Shown here in pieces: positions 49,553-61,036 of a DNA stretch of 64,000 nucleotides. A model generated the notes under the pieces. That model saw only the letters and a program-made list of their open reading frames with translations, was not told the DNA's origin and searched no databases. A program made the translations under genes and the position numbers. The first letter of the stretch is position 1; every line of letters starts with the position of its first letter. Source of the DNA: Lingula anatina (taxonomy: Eukaryota > Brachiopoda > Lingulata > Lingulida > Lingulidae); assembly GCF_001039355.2 (NCBI RefSeq), contig NW_019775969.1:724959-788958 (forward strand), given 5' to 3'.

Positions 49553-51026
49553 CTTGTCTCCTCTTCTTATGCAACCTTAGTAGAGTTGTATAAGTACGAA
49601 GTTTCTACCAATTTGAAAAAACTGCTACAGGAAATTTGGGCAAAAACCTTACTCGAGTATTGAAATGCCTCAACCTAAATGAGACTCTGACAGGGTTCAA
49701 GAGTGGATTCATTGATCCATCTTAACATGCATGAATCTATTGTTTAGGACTTTCAATGACCTTACTTCAACAGACGGGAAATACTGCTAACAAGTAATCA
49801 ATAGGGTAAACAAAGGAAGTTTTGCATTAAACAAACAAGAGTTGTAATGGGATTCAACTTACTTACTGAATAGCAAATGTAAGCTATGAATAAATATTTT
49901 TCATGAAACGTTTTGGATATTAATCAACTTTGAATGACAGGCGTTTCACTTAATTTTTTTCCAGAGTACTAAATCAATATCATGAACTGAAACTTAGTAA
50001 AAAATCAATGTTTGGGCTGAGATATTTTAACATATAACAAGTCAATCACAAATTCCTCATACAAGAAGCAAGCTCCACCTTTTCTGATTGTGTAATTGTT
50101 ACACAGGTTTACCTAGAGATGTGTAGCATGGATATGACCACTTCAAAAATGGCATATCATTTCAAATACCCATGCTAGAATATCTGCAAGTTTCTTATTA
50201 AACAACTGTTTGGTAGAAAGCGACACCTAAAGCCCACAATTCTGCAATCATAAACAGTGGAAATTCTCAGTTTATATCTTAGCTGCTGATAAAAGGACAT
50301 GTACCAGATGCTGGACATGATCGATACTAGTGAAAACATCAGCAATTTTCCATTTTTTAAATTTGTATAATTTAGTATTTATGAAAAAAGATAGCATAAT
50401 GATTAAACCTAAAGTTTTGCAGATCAGAGATTTATCAGGCCCATTCTAGAGTTCTTTGAGAAAAAAAGCCACTATGGGTAATACAGATGTGCTAATTATA
50501 TAAATATTACAGAAGTTTTGCCACTGTTATCTGACAGGACAAATGCCTTGTTTTGGATTCAAAATTATGCTGTATTATTACTGTGCATCCCTATTCAATC
50601 CTCTATCCAAAGACCAATTCGTATAAAATGCATTTAGAGCAGAAAAATCTATCATTTACTTTAACACTCATCAAAATGCTTAAACATCCAAGTTGTATTC
50701 CCAAGTTTTATTTCATCCAACAGGTTTGGATGTTAACATACAAAGTTATAAAAATACTGTTAGTTGTTAAGAGTAAAAATTCAATACGCTTGAACATTGT
50801 AATATCTTTCTTAATCAAATTACACTGGTAAGCACTGGTAAGATAAGCATCAAAACATAAAATAGCTTGATTAAAATATCAACTGAAGTTGCTTTCATCA
50901 GGATTTAAAATTGGCTTCCATGTGTACATTTGAAGCACAGTACAACATCATTTTTACTGAAATATTGATCATATCTGAAGATTATAATGCCCTTTTTTGA
51001 GTGTCATCATGCACCCGGTAATTCTA
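49553..51026. other. Intergenic, no gene seen
   Basis: AT-rich, CpG-poor DNA between the 5' side of the secreted-protein gene and a MITE-like element. It should include the promoter of the minus-strand secreted gene, but no motif was assigned. Confidence 0.4.
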
Positions 51027-51193
51027 AGGCCCTATTCTGAATAGGGGACTAACTAGTCTGAGGGGTGACCCACTACAGAACTTGCCGTCTAATCCGCTTA
51101 TAGACACTGAATAGATATCCCGTGGGGAAGTATTCAAGTAGGTCGGCCATATTTGACCCTCTGCCTAGTTATCCCCTATTCTGAATGGGGTCG
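51027..51193. mobile_element. MITE-like element, 'GATCAAATATGGC' family, copy 3
   Basis: The left end AAGGCCCTATTCTGAATAGG then GGACTAACTAG pairs with the complement of the right end, CGACCCCATTCAGAATAGGG then GATAACTAG. The inner block reads on the minus strand GGGTCAAATATGGCCGACC. Length is about 167 bp and it is non-coding. Confidence 0.75.
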
Positions 51194-51475
51194 TAATAAA
51201 ATGATAATGTTAACAAACTTGATGAATTTCCACACATGGGATTTTTTTCACATGACCAGTACAGTGGCTGTCCATGGGAAAGGCATAGTTATGGTGGATT
51301 CAGTCAGTTTTAAGCAAATGGATCAAAATACACGAAAACAATATTCTTAAAGTATGTGGAAAAGTCAAAAGCATTGTTAAGCAAATCAGGATCTTATTCC
51401 CTCATAAATTTAGGAACTATCACCTTTGTGGCATGCCGAGTGGTTTGACATACAGAGGGGTAACACATAATGACG

Positions 51476-51683
51476 TTAAACACAAACACAGTATCTGGTG
51501 CAGCCTCCTCCCCTGATCTCCTTTATCCTACCACAATGTCTTAGTATGGTAAGCACACTCCTGGAACTAGAGTCCATCTTTAAACACAAACACAGTATCT
51601 GGTGCAGCCTCCTCCCCTGATCTCCTTTATCCTACCACAATGTCTTAGTATGGTAAGCACACTCCTGGCACTAGAGTCCATCT
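51476..51683. repeat. 104-bp tandem duplication at the SKA1 stop codon
   Basis: Two direct copies with period 104 (51476-51579 and 51580-51683). The one difference noticed is CTGGAACTAG versus CTGGCACTAG. The unit covers the last roughly 34 codons of SKA1 and its TAA. The right copy is translated; the left copy follows the stop and lies in the 3' untranslated region. Since 104 is not a multiple of three, read-through of TAA would enter another frame. Confidence 0.92.
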
Positions 51684-54600
51684 TTAAACTGCTCAGTGAC
51701 TTGATGTCCCCATCAACTATGAAATGCACACCTATTTGTAGGAAAAATTAAAAAGAAGAAGTGGTAAGTCTCCTGTTTTTGTTTTTGGGTTTATAAAACA
51801 TAGCAATGCAGTCTTAAAGAACAAATGAATATAAATTACATATAAATTAACATGGAATATTACAGCACTTATCTCATCAAAAAAAAAAGCAGTTTTGATT
51901 TCTGACTGACCCAGAGTTAACATGTCTGAACATGCCCATTCTAATAATTATATAATGTATCACATATTTACTATATTGCATTTTTGACTAGAAAAATCTA
52001 CTACATCTTCAAGATGCAATTCTCACAAACCTTTAGTCTCCTTTGTTTCTTGACTTTTAAACTGGTCAAACTGTTTCTTTATGGCATCACTGCTTTTCAT
52101 AATGACAGATCTGGGCTTTCCAACAATACTGTACTTGGCAGAAACAGCCTTGTTAAGCTCATCAATAGCCAAATTAACACTGTCATAATTTATCCTTCCT
52201 TTTATGTACCTTCAAAAAATTATCAAAATAGGTTATCATTTTCCACATTCTTAAATGACATAGTCTTCATGATAAAAATCTTAAGATAGGAAAAGTGAAA
52301 AGCATTTTAAATGACAAAAATTCAACCCCATTTTCAAGGAATAACTGGCCAGTCTTTCTAAGTTAACAATGGCATATGTCAAGTTACACTAAGCACCTAT
52401 TAACACATACAGTGCTACTGTCTACCAGGCTATGCTACTAAACAGACTCATACTGAGAGAAAAAAGTGAACTACTCACTTAGGCACCTCCTCATATTCAT
52501 CCTTTGTCAAATATTCAATAGCAGGAACAGGGGGTCTGGTTCTTTTTCTAGCTCCCTGCACCACCATACCATTTTCTGAGCTCACTGCATCTTTCTTACT
52601 TCCTAATGGGCTGCCAGTTGTTCTAAAAAACCAGGAAATTCTTAAACAAAAATCACTAAGCCTAAATAAAATCAATAACACGTCGTTCGAGCAAATTCAC
52701 CTAAAAATGTGCAAATGGGTATTAGGAGTGAGAAAAACAGCCAGTAATAATGCCTGCAGAGCAGAATTGGGTAGATACCCAATCCTTACAGACATCATTA
52801 AATCCATGCAAAAATACTACATCAGACTTAAAAATCTCCCGAATACAAGAATACTGAAACAAACATTTAGCGAAGAAAAACTCCTGAAAATAGATAATTG
52901 GACTAAAACAGTGGCGGCATTTAGACAGAGTTGGGGAATTGAACATTGGGATGAAAAACCAGACCTAGAAAAAGAAATTAATCAAAAAAACGAAGGCCTT
53001 TTTTGGGAAGAATTGAACAACTGAACAACAAGAATTGATAAACTGCATACTTATAGAAAAATAAAAAACTCATACGATATCAAAAATTACTTAAAAATGA
53101 ATGCCACAAGCTCAGACAAAACATACATTGCCAAAATGAGAATTAGTGACCATGAGCTGGCAATAGAGAAAGGCAGGCACAAGAAAATCGCCCTGGAACA
53201 AAGAACCTGCACAAGCTGTAAAAAAGAAATAGAGGATGAGAAGCATTTCTTCCTCACATGTAGTAAATACCAAATAGAGCGACAAAATATGCTGAGTTCC
53301 CTCCCAAATACTGTGAGACATAATTATGAATTAGCAGGCAATGATCAGAAACTATTCATCCTTCTCAACCCTCAAGACCAGAAATCACTAAAAGCATTAT
53401 CACAGTATATACAGTTAGCACCACGATGAAGTAGCACTCTCTCTTTTTACGTAAGCACAATATGGTATATTTTGTAGTAGCCTAGACAGCAAACAATGTT
53501 AAATTGTAACATTCAAAGCTGAATAAATTATTATTATTATTATTAAAAAACAAAATGGCCTTACCATATGATGCAAATCTAAAATAACCTATACATTGTG
53601 CATGAATGAGGTTCAAGTTTCAGGCACCATAAGAAACTAGGGCTGAACCCCAAGTGTAGAAACCAGATCAGAGATCTATTTCAGCCCAGAAGAGGAGTAT
53701 TTTTTGAAAAAGCAATATGAATAATTAAAAAAAGGGGGGTTTCTGGGAAATAAAATCACTTTTCCTGTAGGTTCAACTCATATTGCTGAGCCTTTTTTTT
53801 TCTTATTCCAGCATCACCTTTACAGAAAAATAATGTTTATTTTTTCTTCTCAGATTTAAAGAATTTTTAGATGTTTTCTTTTTCAATACCCAACAACTAT
53901 GTGGCCAATATGCCATGGGAAACTGAGGAGTCCACTACTTACCCATTTTCAGATGCCTCATTTTTAGTGCAAACTTTTTTCTGTGGAAGCCTTTGTGGAA
54001 GATTATCATTTGCATAATGGAGATTCTTTTGGAGGTCTAGAACCTGTTCCTTTAGCACCTAGAAAACAAATCCATGTAAATGATTTTTTCCTGAAAAATA
54101 GCAATAAATATAATCACAGTTAACAGAGTAGAGGAAAAAAGTTAGAAGAGACAAAGATCATTTATAAAATTCAAAGGGGGAGGGGGGGTTAAAATAATGA
54201 TCTCCCGCTGACGATCTTCCACGAACGAAGTTCCCTTGAACTAATATAAAAAGCGCATTTTATTCTTGCTTACATCGCGAACGATCTCCCGCTGAAGATA
54301 TGAAGATTGGTTTTCATCTCTCTCGGATCGCAAACGATCTCCCGCTGATGATCTTACGCGAACGGAGTCGGCTACAAATATGAAAATTATCTTCTCGTCT
54401 CGTTTGGATCGTGAACGATCCATTGATGATATTACACGAACGATTCTCGCATTGCGAACGATCTCCATGTACGAGCCAGGTAATCATTAAATGGTCCTAA
54501 ATTGCTCAATGGACATGAATAGAAGTGACGGGTAAATTTCCCTTCGAGATAATATCTTGATTTTTCATTGTGTCTTCTTCATTTAGGACAGCCGCCTATA

Positions 54601-55897
54601 ACAATAACGGCGTTACAACTGACAGAGCCGCGGCCTGTGACTTCTATTTACCGGCTTGATAACGCACCTTGAGCCAGGTAATAGTAATGACACTAAAGAT
54701 AAAAGGCCGACGTTCCCGCATTTGAGAACGGAAATTCGCACGTAAACAATCTATATTGTGGGTAGCCGCTCGCATGGGCGCACTATTGTTCCTATCTCCC
54801 ATTGAGAGTGTTATCGGCAACGATATCCTGATCGTATTATTGTCCTGAATCAACTGACGCATTACCTTCATGGTTGAGCTGGACAACGCGGCCATATTAG
54901 GTGACGAACTTTTAAAAAATTATCGAGTACCTGATTTTCAAGGTCGACGAAGTTTTCAAAGTGAAAAAAATTACGTCGGCGGAAAATCGTCTGCCGACGA
55001 AATTTTCAAGAACGACGAAATTTTCAAGACTTTACCGTAAGTAAAATTAATACAAAACTTATACTGCTCAGTAGATAATGTTGGGTGATGCTTCTGCAGG
55101 GAGGGGCAGGTGCACAGGATAATCATTTCTATTCACAAGGGAACAAAAAATAACAGAAAAAAAAGCTGGTGGTTTATATTCATGAAACTGCTCTTACCTC
55201 CAGGGACTTCAAATTTTCTTTTTCTCTTGCCACCTCTGCTCTCATCAAGGCCATCAAAACTTCCAACTCACAGATATCTTTATCTATACCTGTCAACAGC
55301 TGCTGGCAGTTTACATCTCCACTGCAGGCTTGGAGCTTAAAACAATTCTTCAAGTTTTGGATTTTATCACCAAATTGTGAAGCAAGTTCCATAACAGTGC
55401 AAGAATTCATGTTCTAAAAAAATGATATAAAATTAAATAAAAGGCCATTTTTGAACACAGAAAGTAAAAAGTGGCATAAAAATAATGTGACCTGCTTAAA
55501 ATAATGAATCATTCTTGTTTTAGTGTCACAGTAAAAAATCATATACAGTACCTACTCACTACCCAGTAGATAGTAGATACCATAGTTAAATGTTTAAAAA
55601 TAAATCTTTGTTATTCTGCTGAGAGACAATATGTGAGAAAGTTTCCAATCGCACTGATAGATATACCTACTACAATACACACCCTTAATTATTTTTGAAT
55701 AATTGCCCTCTTGTCAGCATTTATTCTCTTAGTTTCAAGTTTCAAATCACCGCCTTCGTAGATGACGAGATTTGACGAGATTTTGCGGTACGTCTAAAAA
55801 TGAGAACAAATGTACGTGCGGTTAGCCGAATTTATTGATGTACAATTTACAAATTGAATGAGAATAATTTTGAACTTACCTTAATAATGCCTTCCAT
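51580..55897 (-). CDS. SKA1: Spindle and kinetochore-associated protein 1, six exons
   Basis: Exons in transcript order: 55897-55880, 55410-55198 (a 3-base codon joins in at 55413-55411), 54058-53943, 52622-52479, 52209-52031 and 51731-51580, with TAA at 51582-51580. Phases agree, giving about 274 aa (human 255 aa). An N-terminal coiled-coil region (ASQFGDKIQNLKNCFKL through EKENLKSLE) matches the part that joins SKA2/SKA3. The C-terminal winged-helix microtubule-binding domain starts at about RPPVPAIEYLTKDEYEEVPK, passes through YIKGRINYDSVNLAIDELNK and ends ILRHCGRIKEIRGGGCTRY. The family stabilises kinetochore attachment to spindle microtubules. Exon 1 (MEGIIK) starts in a CpG-containing promoter shared with CFAP53. 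Intron 3 holds a LINE fragment, intron 2 a repeat-rich CpG patch. If the first exon is non-coding, MNSCTVMEL is the alternative start. Confidence 0.92.
52682..53545 (+). mobile_element. 3' fragment of a non-LTR retrotransposon in SKA1 intron 3
   Basis: Two open frames (52707-53024 and 53097-53429) encode the C-terminal end of a LINE polyprotein. LKMCKWVLGVRK and ELGRYPILTDI align with LKFCKQILGLHQ and ELGRLPLYTKI of the element at 35.4-38.7 kb. MRISDHELAIEKGRH plus CTSCKKEIEDEKHFFLTC match its Cys/His cluster. It ends AATAAATTATTATTATTATT, a different tail from the other element. It is antisense to SKA1, strongly 5'-truncated, and interrupted by a stop at about 53022. Confidence 0.85.
54181..54480. 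repeat. Degenerate tandem repeat with GAACGATCTCCCGCTGATGA units
   Basis: GATCTCCCGCTGA recurs at about 54201, 54282 and 54336, with decayed versions near 54412 and 54457. Units are commonly preceded by TCGCGAAC/TCGCAAAC/TCGTGAAC and followed by ACGCGAACG. The spacing is irregular (50-85 bases). It is CpG-rich and lies in SKA1 intron 2. Confidence 0.75.
54481..55050. other. CpG-rich intron patch with a possible start exon and a small palindrome
   Basis: On the minus strand, ATATGGCCGCG at about 54893 opens a 10-codon frame, MAALSSSTMK, ending at a donor-like AAG|GTAATG. This looks like a first exon but leads to nothing recognisable. At 54974-55001, GTCGGCGGAAAATCGTCTGC with CGAC forms a GTCGGC/GCCGAC hairpin. 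It is followed by two GACGAAATTTTCAAG repeats. Confidence 0.35.
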
Positions 55898-56129
55898 ACT
55901 GTGATGCAACATTTAATATTAAAACAAAAAGGAAAGCGTTAATAAAAATGACAACAAAAACGCTATATAAAATCCAATCTTAATTTTCTACTTCATTGAT
56001 ATGTTGTTGCGCACCTTGGATACGTGACGTCAGAGAATGGTGGAACAACATTGATGTCTGCAAGGTTTTAGCACTGTGGTTGATTTAAGTATTTTTAGGT
56101 AAAAAGCGGAACGTTTTCATCTTGCCAAG
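55898..56129. promoter_or_regulatory. Shared divergent promoter of SKA1 and CFAP53
   Basis: Only about 230 bases separate the first SKA1 codon (minus) from the CFAP53 start (plus). The interval carries a palindromic TGACGTCA at 56025-56032, the CREB/ATF-type core, inside ACGTGACGTCAGAG. No TATA box was seen. CpG is present here while both gene bodies are CpG-poor. I looked for an RFX X-box, expected for a ciliary gene, and found no convincing match. Confidence 0.65.
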
Positions 56130-59100
56130 ATGATGGCAACACAGAGGCAGCGGCGGTGTAGGGAGCACACTGGCCCTTCACCACATTCAGTCGCTATCGT
56201 AAGTATTTTTGCTTAATTTGTTCCATTGAGAGTGTTTTACTTTTTAATTAACAAGTTACACTACTTAGAATTAAGTTATAGTACCACTGGCAATGAATAT
56301 CATCCTTGGCTTATCATAGAAATGAGTTAGACTTATTTGGCACAGAACTTAGTAGGTACAGAAAGGAACAGAAGCACATTTAAACTTTTTACCTGAATAA
56401 TTTTCATTTGTTTTAACTTCAACTTCATATTATAACTGCGACAATAAATTTTATAAGATGTGAAACAATAATTTGCTTGACATTTATGCAACAACATTAT
56501 TAACATTGGAAAAAATGTCAGTTATGTGAGTAAATGTTGATACAACCACTCTCCTTAGTCGTCTCCCCCCCCCCCCCTTGAAAATACTAGTATATATGAA
56601 ACATGTCTTTGATCCTTACTCAAACCCCAGATCCCTACCAAGTGTCAGAGTATCACTTTATAATACTCATTGAGTCATCAAATAAGCCCTTAATACTTTA
56701 GGAATTGTAGGGCTGAAAGAACTCTCTTTTTGGCAAAAGTTATGCCCATTGTTGAATCTAAAGGTTGAGAGTACTGGTAGGCCATATGTAGGTCAATGAA
56801 GTAATGCTTGGCAAATTTTGCTTGGTTTATTTAGTTTTTAAAGACAAGATAGCTTTTCCCTATATTTGTTTTAATAAATGATTCAGTGAATATTATTGAT
56901 AAAAGTTTCAGTTTGCTGTTACAAAAATTTTCTGACTTTTTTGCCCAAATGTACATCCGACATCTCTTTTGAAAGGATCTTCATTTATTTAGATTGGTAA
57001 ATTTGAAACTACTTAATGTACAAGTGAAATTTGAAGCTTGGTTTAGTTAAGGTATTTATCCATTATCAACAGTGTTCTTTAAATTGAATATATCTTAGAA
57101 AGAATTCAAATTCCCCATGAAAGGCTCAGCAAACTAAAAGCCATCTGACAATTGACAAATGATACAATCTATTTTCACTTCTTCAGGTTGCTCGCCCTAC
57201 CAATAAAAGACCTCCTGAGCATCTCATCTTAGAAAGAAGAAAGAAAGAAGAAATGAGAGAAGAAGCTTTACATCAGACAAAGTATAATGAATTTTGTGAT
57301 TTGAAAAATGATTGGGAGAGATGGACAGACAGACGAATACAGATCAATACAGTGAAGAGGAAAGTGGCAGGTTTGATGCAGGCAGAACAGTTTGGCATTG
57401 AAGACAGAAGAGAAAAGTAAGTTACATGTTGTCAAGATAATTGTTCATTTTTTAAATGAGAAGAAACATATATGAGTATATATATGAGTCATTCTAAAAT
57501 TACACGCTAGTGTTTGCAAAACACCACAAATCCTTGCTGCCTATATGCAAGCTCATTTCACATTGATAAGTTAATATTATTTAAGCAAAACATTTTACAA
57601 TATTATTTAAGCAAAACATTTTACAAATAGAAATTTTCTTATAGTTCTACCATGCTGTGGCTTGTCATATCTTAACAAATGTTTAAGAAATATTCTTTAA
57701 TATTGTTCAGACTAAGAGATCTTCTAATGGAGGAGGAACAACAGTATCTGAAGGAAATGGAAGAAAAAGAGGAAACTGTGTTAGAAAGACAGGCTAAAAT
57801 GAGGGGCAGAGCCAAGGACCTCAGAGAGAAAAGGGAACAAGAGAGGATGCAAATTGTCAAGGAAAAACTAGACCAGAAGTTTAGGTATGCACCAATGTTG
57901 CTAAATAACCTAAAAGATTTAATATCTATCTTTGTTAGATATATTCATTTGAGAAGAAGTAGTCAAAATATTCACCCATATTATGAAAAAAAAAACTAAC
58001 TGTTTACCCACTCACCTTTTATCAAAATTCAATACTTCCTTTTACATTTTTTTCATTCAGTGCCTGGTGAATACATGTATCTGATGTTGTTGTTTCAGAA
58101 ATGAATGTGAGGAATTGCGTTCCACATTGAGTAAGCGACACCAGGACGAGGTGTGCACTGAAAGACTAGAGCAGCTTCGAATCAAAGAAAGAATAGAAGA
58201 AGAAAAGAAGCAAGAAGAGGCCATGTATGCTGACTTGTGGCATAAGGATATGCTGTCTAAGATGGAGAGAGAAGAGCGCGAGGCTCAAGCACAGCATGCT
58301 CGTAATCGTGAGGTGCTGGGAGTTATTCAGTTGCAGAGAGCTGCGCTGGAAGCTCAGAAGGAAGAAGCTATAAGACTAAGGGAAGAAGAAGCAAGGTTAT
58401 TGGTGAGTGCATTTACTTAATTATTTCTTTTTTATTGACGAAGAAAATCAAGCAGAAGGAAAATATATTTTATGTGTTTTAAAGTGTCATTTTTATAAAG
58501 ATTCCATGATGTCCAAAATTTTGTATGTACAAGCAGGTAAGCTCAATTCATCATGTCTGCAGGCATAAGTAAACTAGTGGAAAAGTTTGACTTATTTTTT
58601 GTCACGTTTCAGGCACAACAAAACCAGCTGCGTAAACTTGAAGAACAACAGGCCCTTGAAGAAAAACGTCGTCAGCAGCAGGAAACTAGAGAAATCTATG
58701 ACAGGTCTGTGAGGATGAAGATGAAGAGGAAGGCCAAGGAAATCCAAGAGGAGCTGGCATTTGACATGAAGATTCTGGAACAGTTGTTAGAGGAATCTCG
58801 CAATGAAGCAATGGAGCAGGAACAGAGAAAGGTATGTTTCACTTTTAAAGTAAAAAAGCTAGACTAGTGTATAAAATGTTAACTTTCAGCTATCAAAATG
58901 AAATAAAATGTGTATCCTTTTTGGTAAGCCAAGACTGACAACTGAATGAAAGTGTTGAAACAGTTTGTTTATTTAGTGCTATTTTCCCATTACAGAAAGA
59001 GCTGAGGGAGGAGGATAGGCGATACCGTGAATACCTGAAACAGATGTTGGAGGAAGAGAAGATCAGGGAGAGTGAAATGGAACGGTTAATCGATGAGGAT

Positions 59101-59720
59101 GTTGAAAGAATGTGGCAGAAGCGACTGGCTCAGTGGCGTCTTGAGAAGGAGGCTAGAAAGAAGTTGCTAGAGGAAGTTCTTGCTGTTAGGAGGCAGCAGA
59201 TAAATGAAAAACGTGAGTAAAAAACACATGCATACTCTATCAAATGCATTTCTGTTTTCCTTTATAAGAATAAGATAAAGTAATATTATTTATATCAATT
59301 TTTTTAATATGACCTACCAATTTTTGTTTTCATTAAGTACAATACATTTGCATTCTGATTAATTTGGAAAATTAAAATTTTCTTATTTCAGTGTCCATAA
59401 ATGAAAAGAAGCAGCGAGAAGCTCTTGTTGAGCGGGAAGAGATTCTGAGAGCGATTGAGGAGAACAAACAAATTGAACTGGAACAGCAAGAAAGACAGCG
59501 TCAGAAGAATCTACAGTATCAGTCAGATCTTGAAGGACAGATGAACTATACACAACGCCAGAAACATATAGAAAGTTTAGAAGCTCAAAGGGAATATGAA
59601 AAGCAATTAGAGGCAGAAATGGCATATAGACATAAGTTAAAGGCAGAGTTGGACAGACCATATGTTGATAAGGTTCATCCCATGAGGAAAAAGACAATTA
59701 TCACACAAAATCTTGGTTAA
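56130..59720 (+). CDS. CFAP53: Cilia- and flagella-associated protein 53 (CCDC11), seven exons
   Basis: Exons: 56130-56198, 57187-57416, 57711-57884, 58099-58402, 58613-58831, 58996-59212 and 59392-59720. All junctions keep phase; 1542 bp encode 513 aa, while the human protein has 514. The product is an almost continuous Glu/Lys/Arg/Gln-rich coiled coil. Family marks are KLRDLLMEEEQQYLKEM, KEKLDQKFRNECEELRSTL and the near-terminal VHPMRKK. CFAP53 is a microtubule inner protein and centriolar-satellite/basal-body protein needed for motile cilia and left-right asymmetry. The first of two adjacent ATG codons was taken as the start (AAGATGATGG). The gene is divergent from SKA1. Intron 2 contains a 28-base direct duplication at about 57574-57630. 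Confidence 0.95.
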
Positions 59721-60181
59721 AACATGGAATTTCTAATCTGTACAAGTTAATCAACTTGAGATCTTCCTTAGATAACATTTATGGAATTTTTGGAATGAAA
59801 AAAATATGACTCTATGGGTAAGATTGTTTCATTAAAATTGAATAAGTATTAGTTGTATGACAGCAATAGGCACCCTATGTAATGATATTGCTGAAGATGT
59901 TGTATAATGACCAGTCTGCAATTGGCTTTTATCAGGTAAAAAGTATTTTGTGAGGTGAATATATTTTTACTTATAAAATTAATGAAACCAAAATGTATAT
60001 TGACTACACTATGTTAAGTATAATTTTGTACATGTGTTGCAGTATTTATCTTTCTTGGGCTCAATTCTATTTTTGTTGGGTCCTCAAATTTTCCAATAAT
60101 GTAAATATAATCTTATAATTTGAATATTTGTCACTAATAATTTGAATATTTGTATAATCACATATGGCATAAATATGCAAT

Positions 60182-60187
60182 AATAAA
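60182..60187 (+). terminator. Poly(A) signal of CFAP53
   Basis: AATAAA about 460 bases after the stop, followed by a T/G-rich stretch. It is the best hexamer seen downstream. Confidence 0.45.
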
Positions 60188-60301
60188 ATGAGGTTTTGAG
60201 AACTGTATTATAATCTTTTCTTTGGGCAGCAAAATACATGTGCAAGCTCATACTAATTGTGCTTGAAAACTATGCACGTCCTTTTTATTTTATCTTCTGT
60301 T

Positions 60302-60476
60302 GGGGGCGTCTCGATAGTCCGAAGGTTCATTGGTCCGAAGGTTCATTGGTCCGAAAAGTGGTAGCATTTTCATCGATTTTTTAATCAAGGGTTCATTGGT
60401 CCGAAGGTTCTATAGTGAACATTCGGACCAATGAACCTTCGGACTATTGAACCTTCGGACTATCGCTACGGCCCCC
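60302..60476. mobile_element. MITE-like 'GGTTCATTGGTCCGAA' inverted-repeat element
   Basis: The left end GGGGGCGTCTCGATAGTCCG then two copies of AAGGTTCATTGGTCCG pairs with the right end, whose complement reads GGGGGCCGTAGCGATAGTCC then GAAGGTTCAATAGTCCG. The arms also contain internal direct repeats of the 16-base unit. About 175 bp, non-coding. A diverged relative lies at 26651-26790. Confidence 0.85.
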
Positions 60477-60899
60477 TTCTGTTAACTCAAAAACGTAACA
60501 ATCTTAGCAATGAAGAATTTTTGCAATGAATGGGAAAGGTGAAGTTAAAATAAGTGCAGTACAAGTACCGGTATATTAAGTTCTTAATTGATTCAGATGG
60601 TATATACATGGTATATTAATGGAAGATATGATGAAAAATAGCTTTGAAGAAGCATGTTTAAAAATGGCCCAGTTTTGATGGGTAAATTGAGGAATACCTT
60701 CACGTTTGAGCTGTAAGCATTTGCAGGATATTCCCTTCGCAAAATATCAGACCATAAATGATATATAATCTGCAATGCCCCACATGGAACAATCCTGTCA
60801 TGAGTTTAAGAGCAGTCCTTTAAAAACAACATTAAGGATAACAAAATAAAATAAAATCTGTTCGCATTTAGCAATAAAGGACTGAGAAGAAAATAAAAT

Positions 60900-61036
60900 A
60901 CGTAGAGTCTAAACAAATTGTGAATGCCTTTGAAGTGCGATTTCGACGCCCATTGCATTTGGTGAACCGCGGTCCGAACGATTCTCTTTTCGGACAATAA
61001 CCTTTGACCTGTTGATAATGACTTGCAAGATGGCGA
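60900..61036 (+). promoter_or_regulatory. CpG-rich putative promoter with a YY1-like start
   Basis: The region from about 60930 has clustered CpG (for example AACCGCGGTCCGAACG) in otherwise CpG-poor DNA, and leads into TTGCAAGATGGCGACTG at about 61024-61040, which contains an AAGATGGCG core like a YY1 site overlapping an initiation codon. This pattern suggests a transcription start for a plus-strand gene. Confidence 0.45.
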
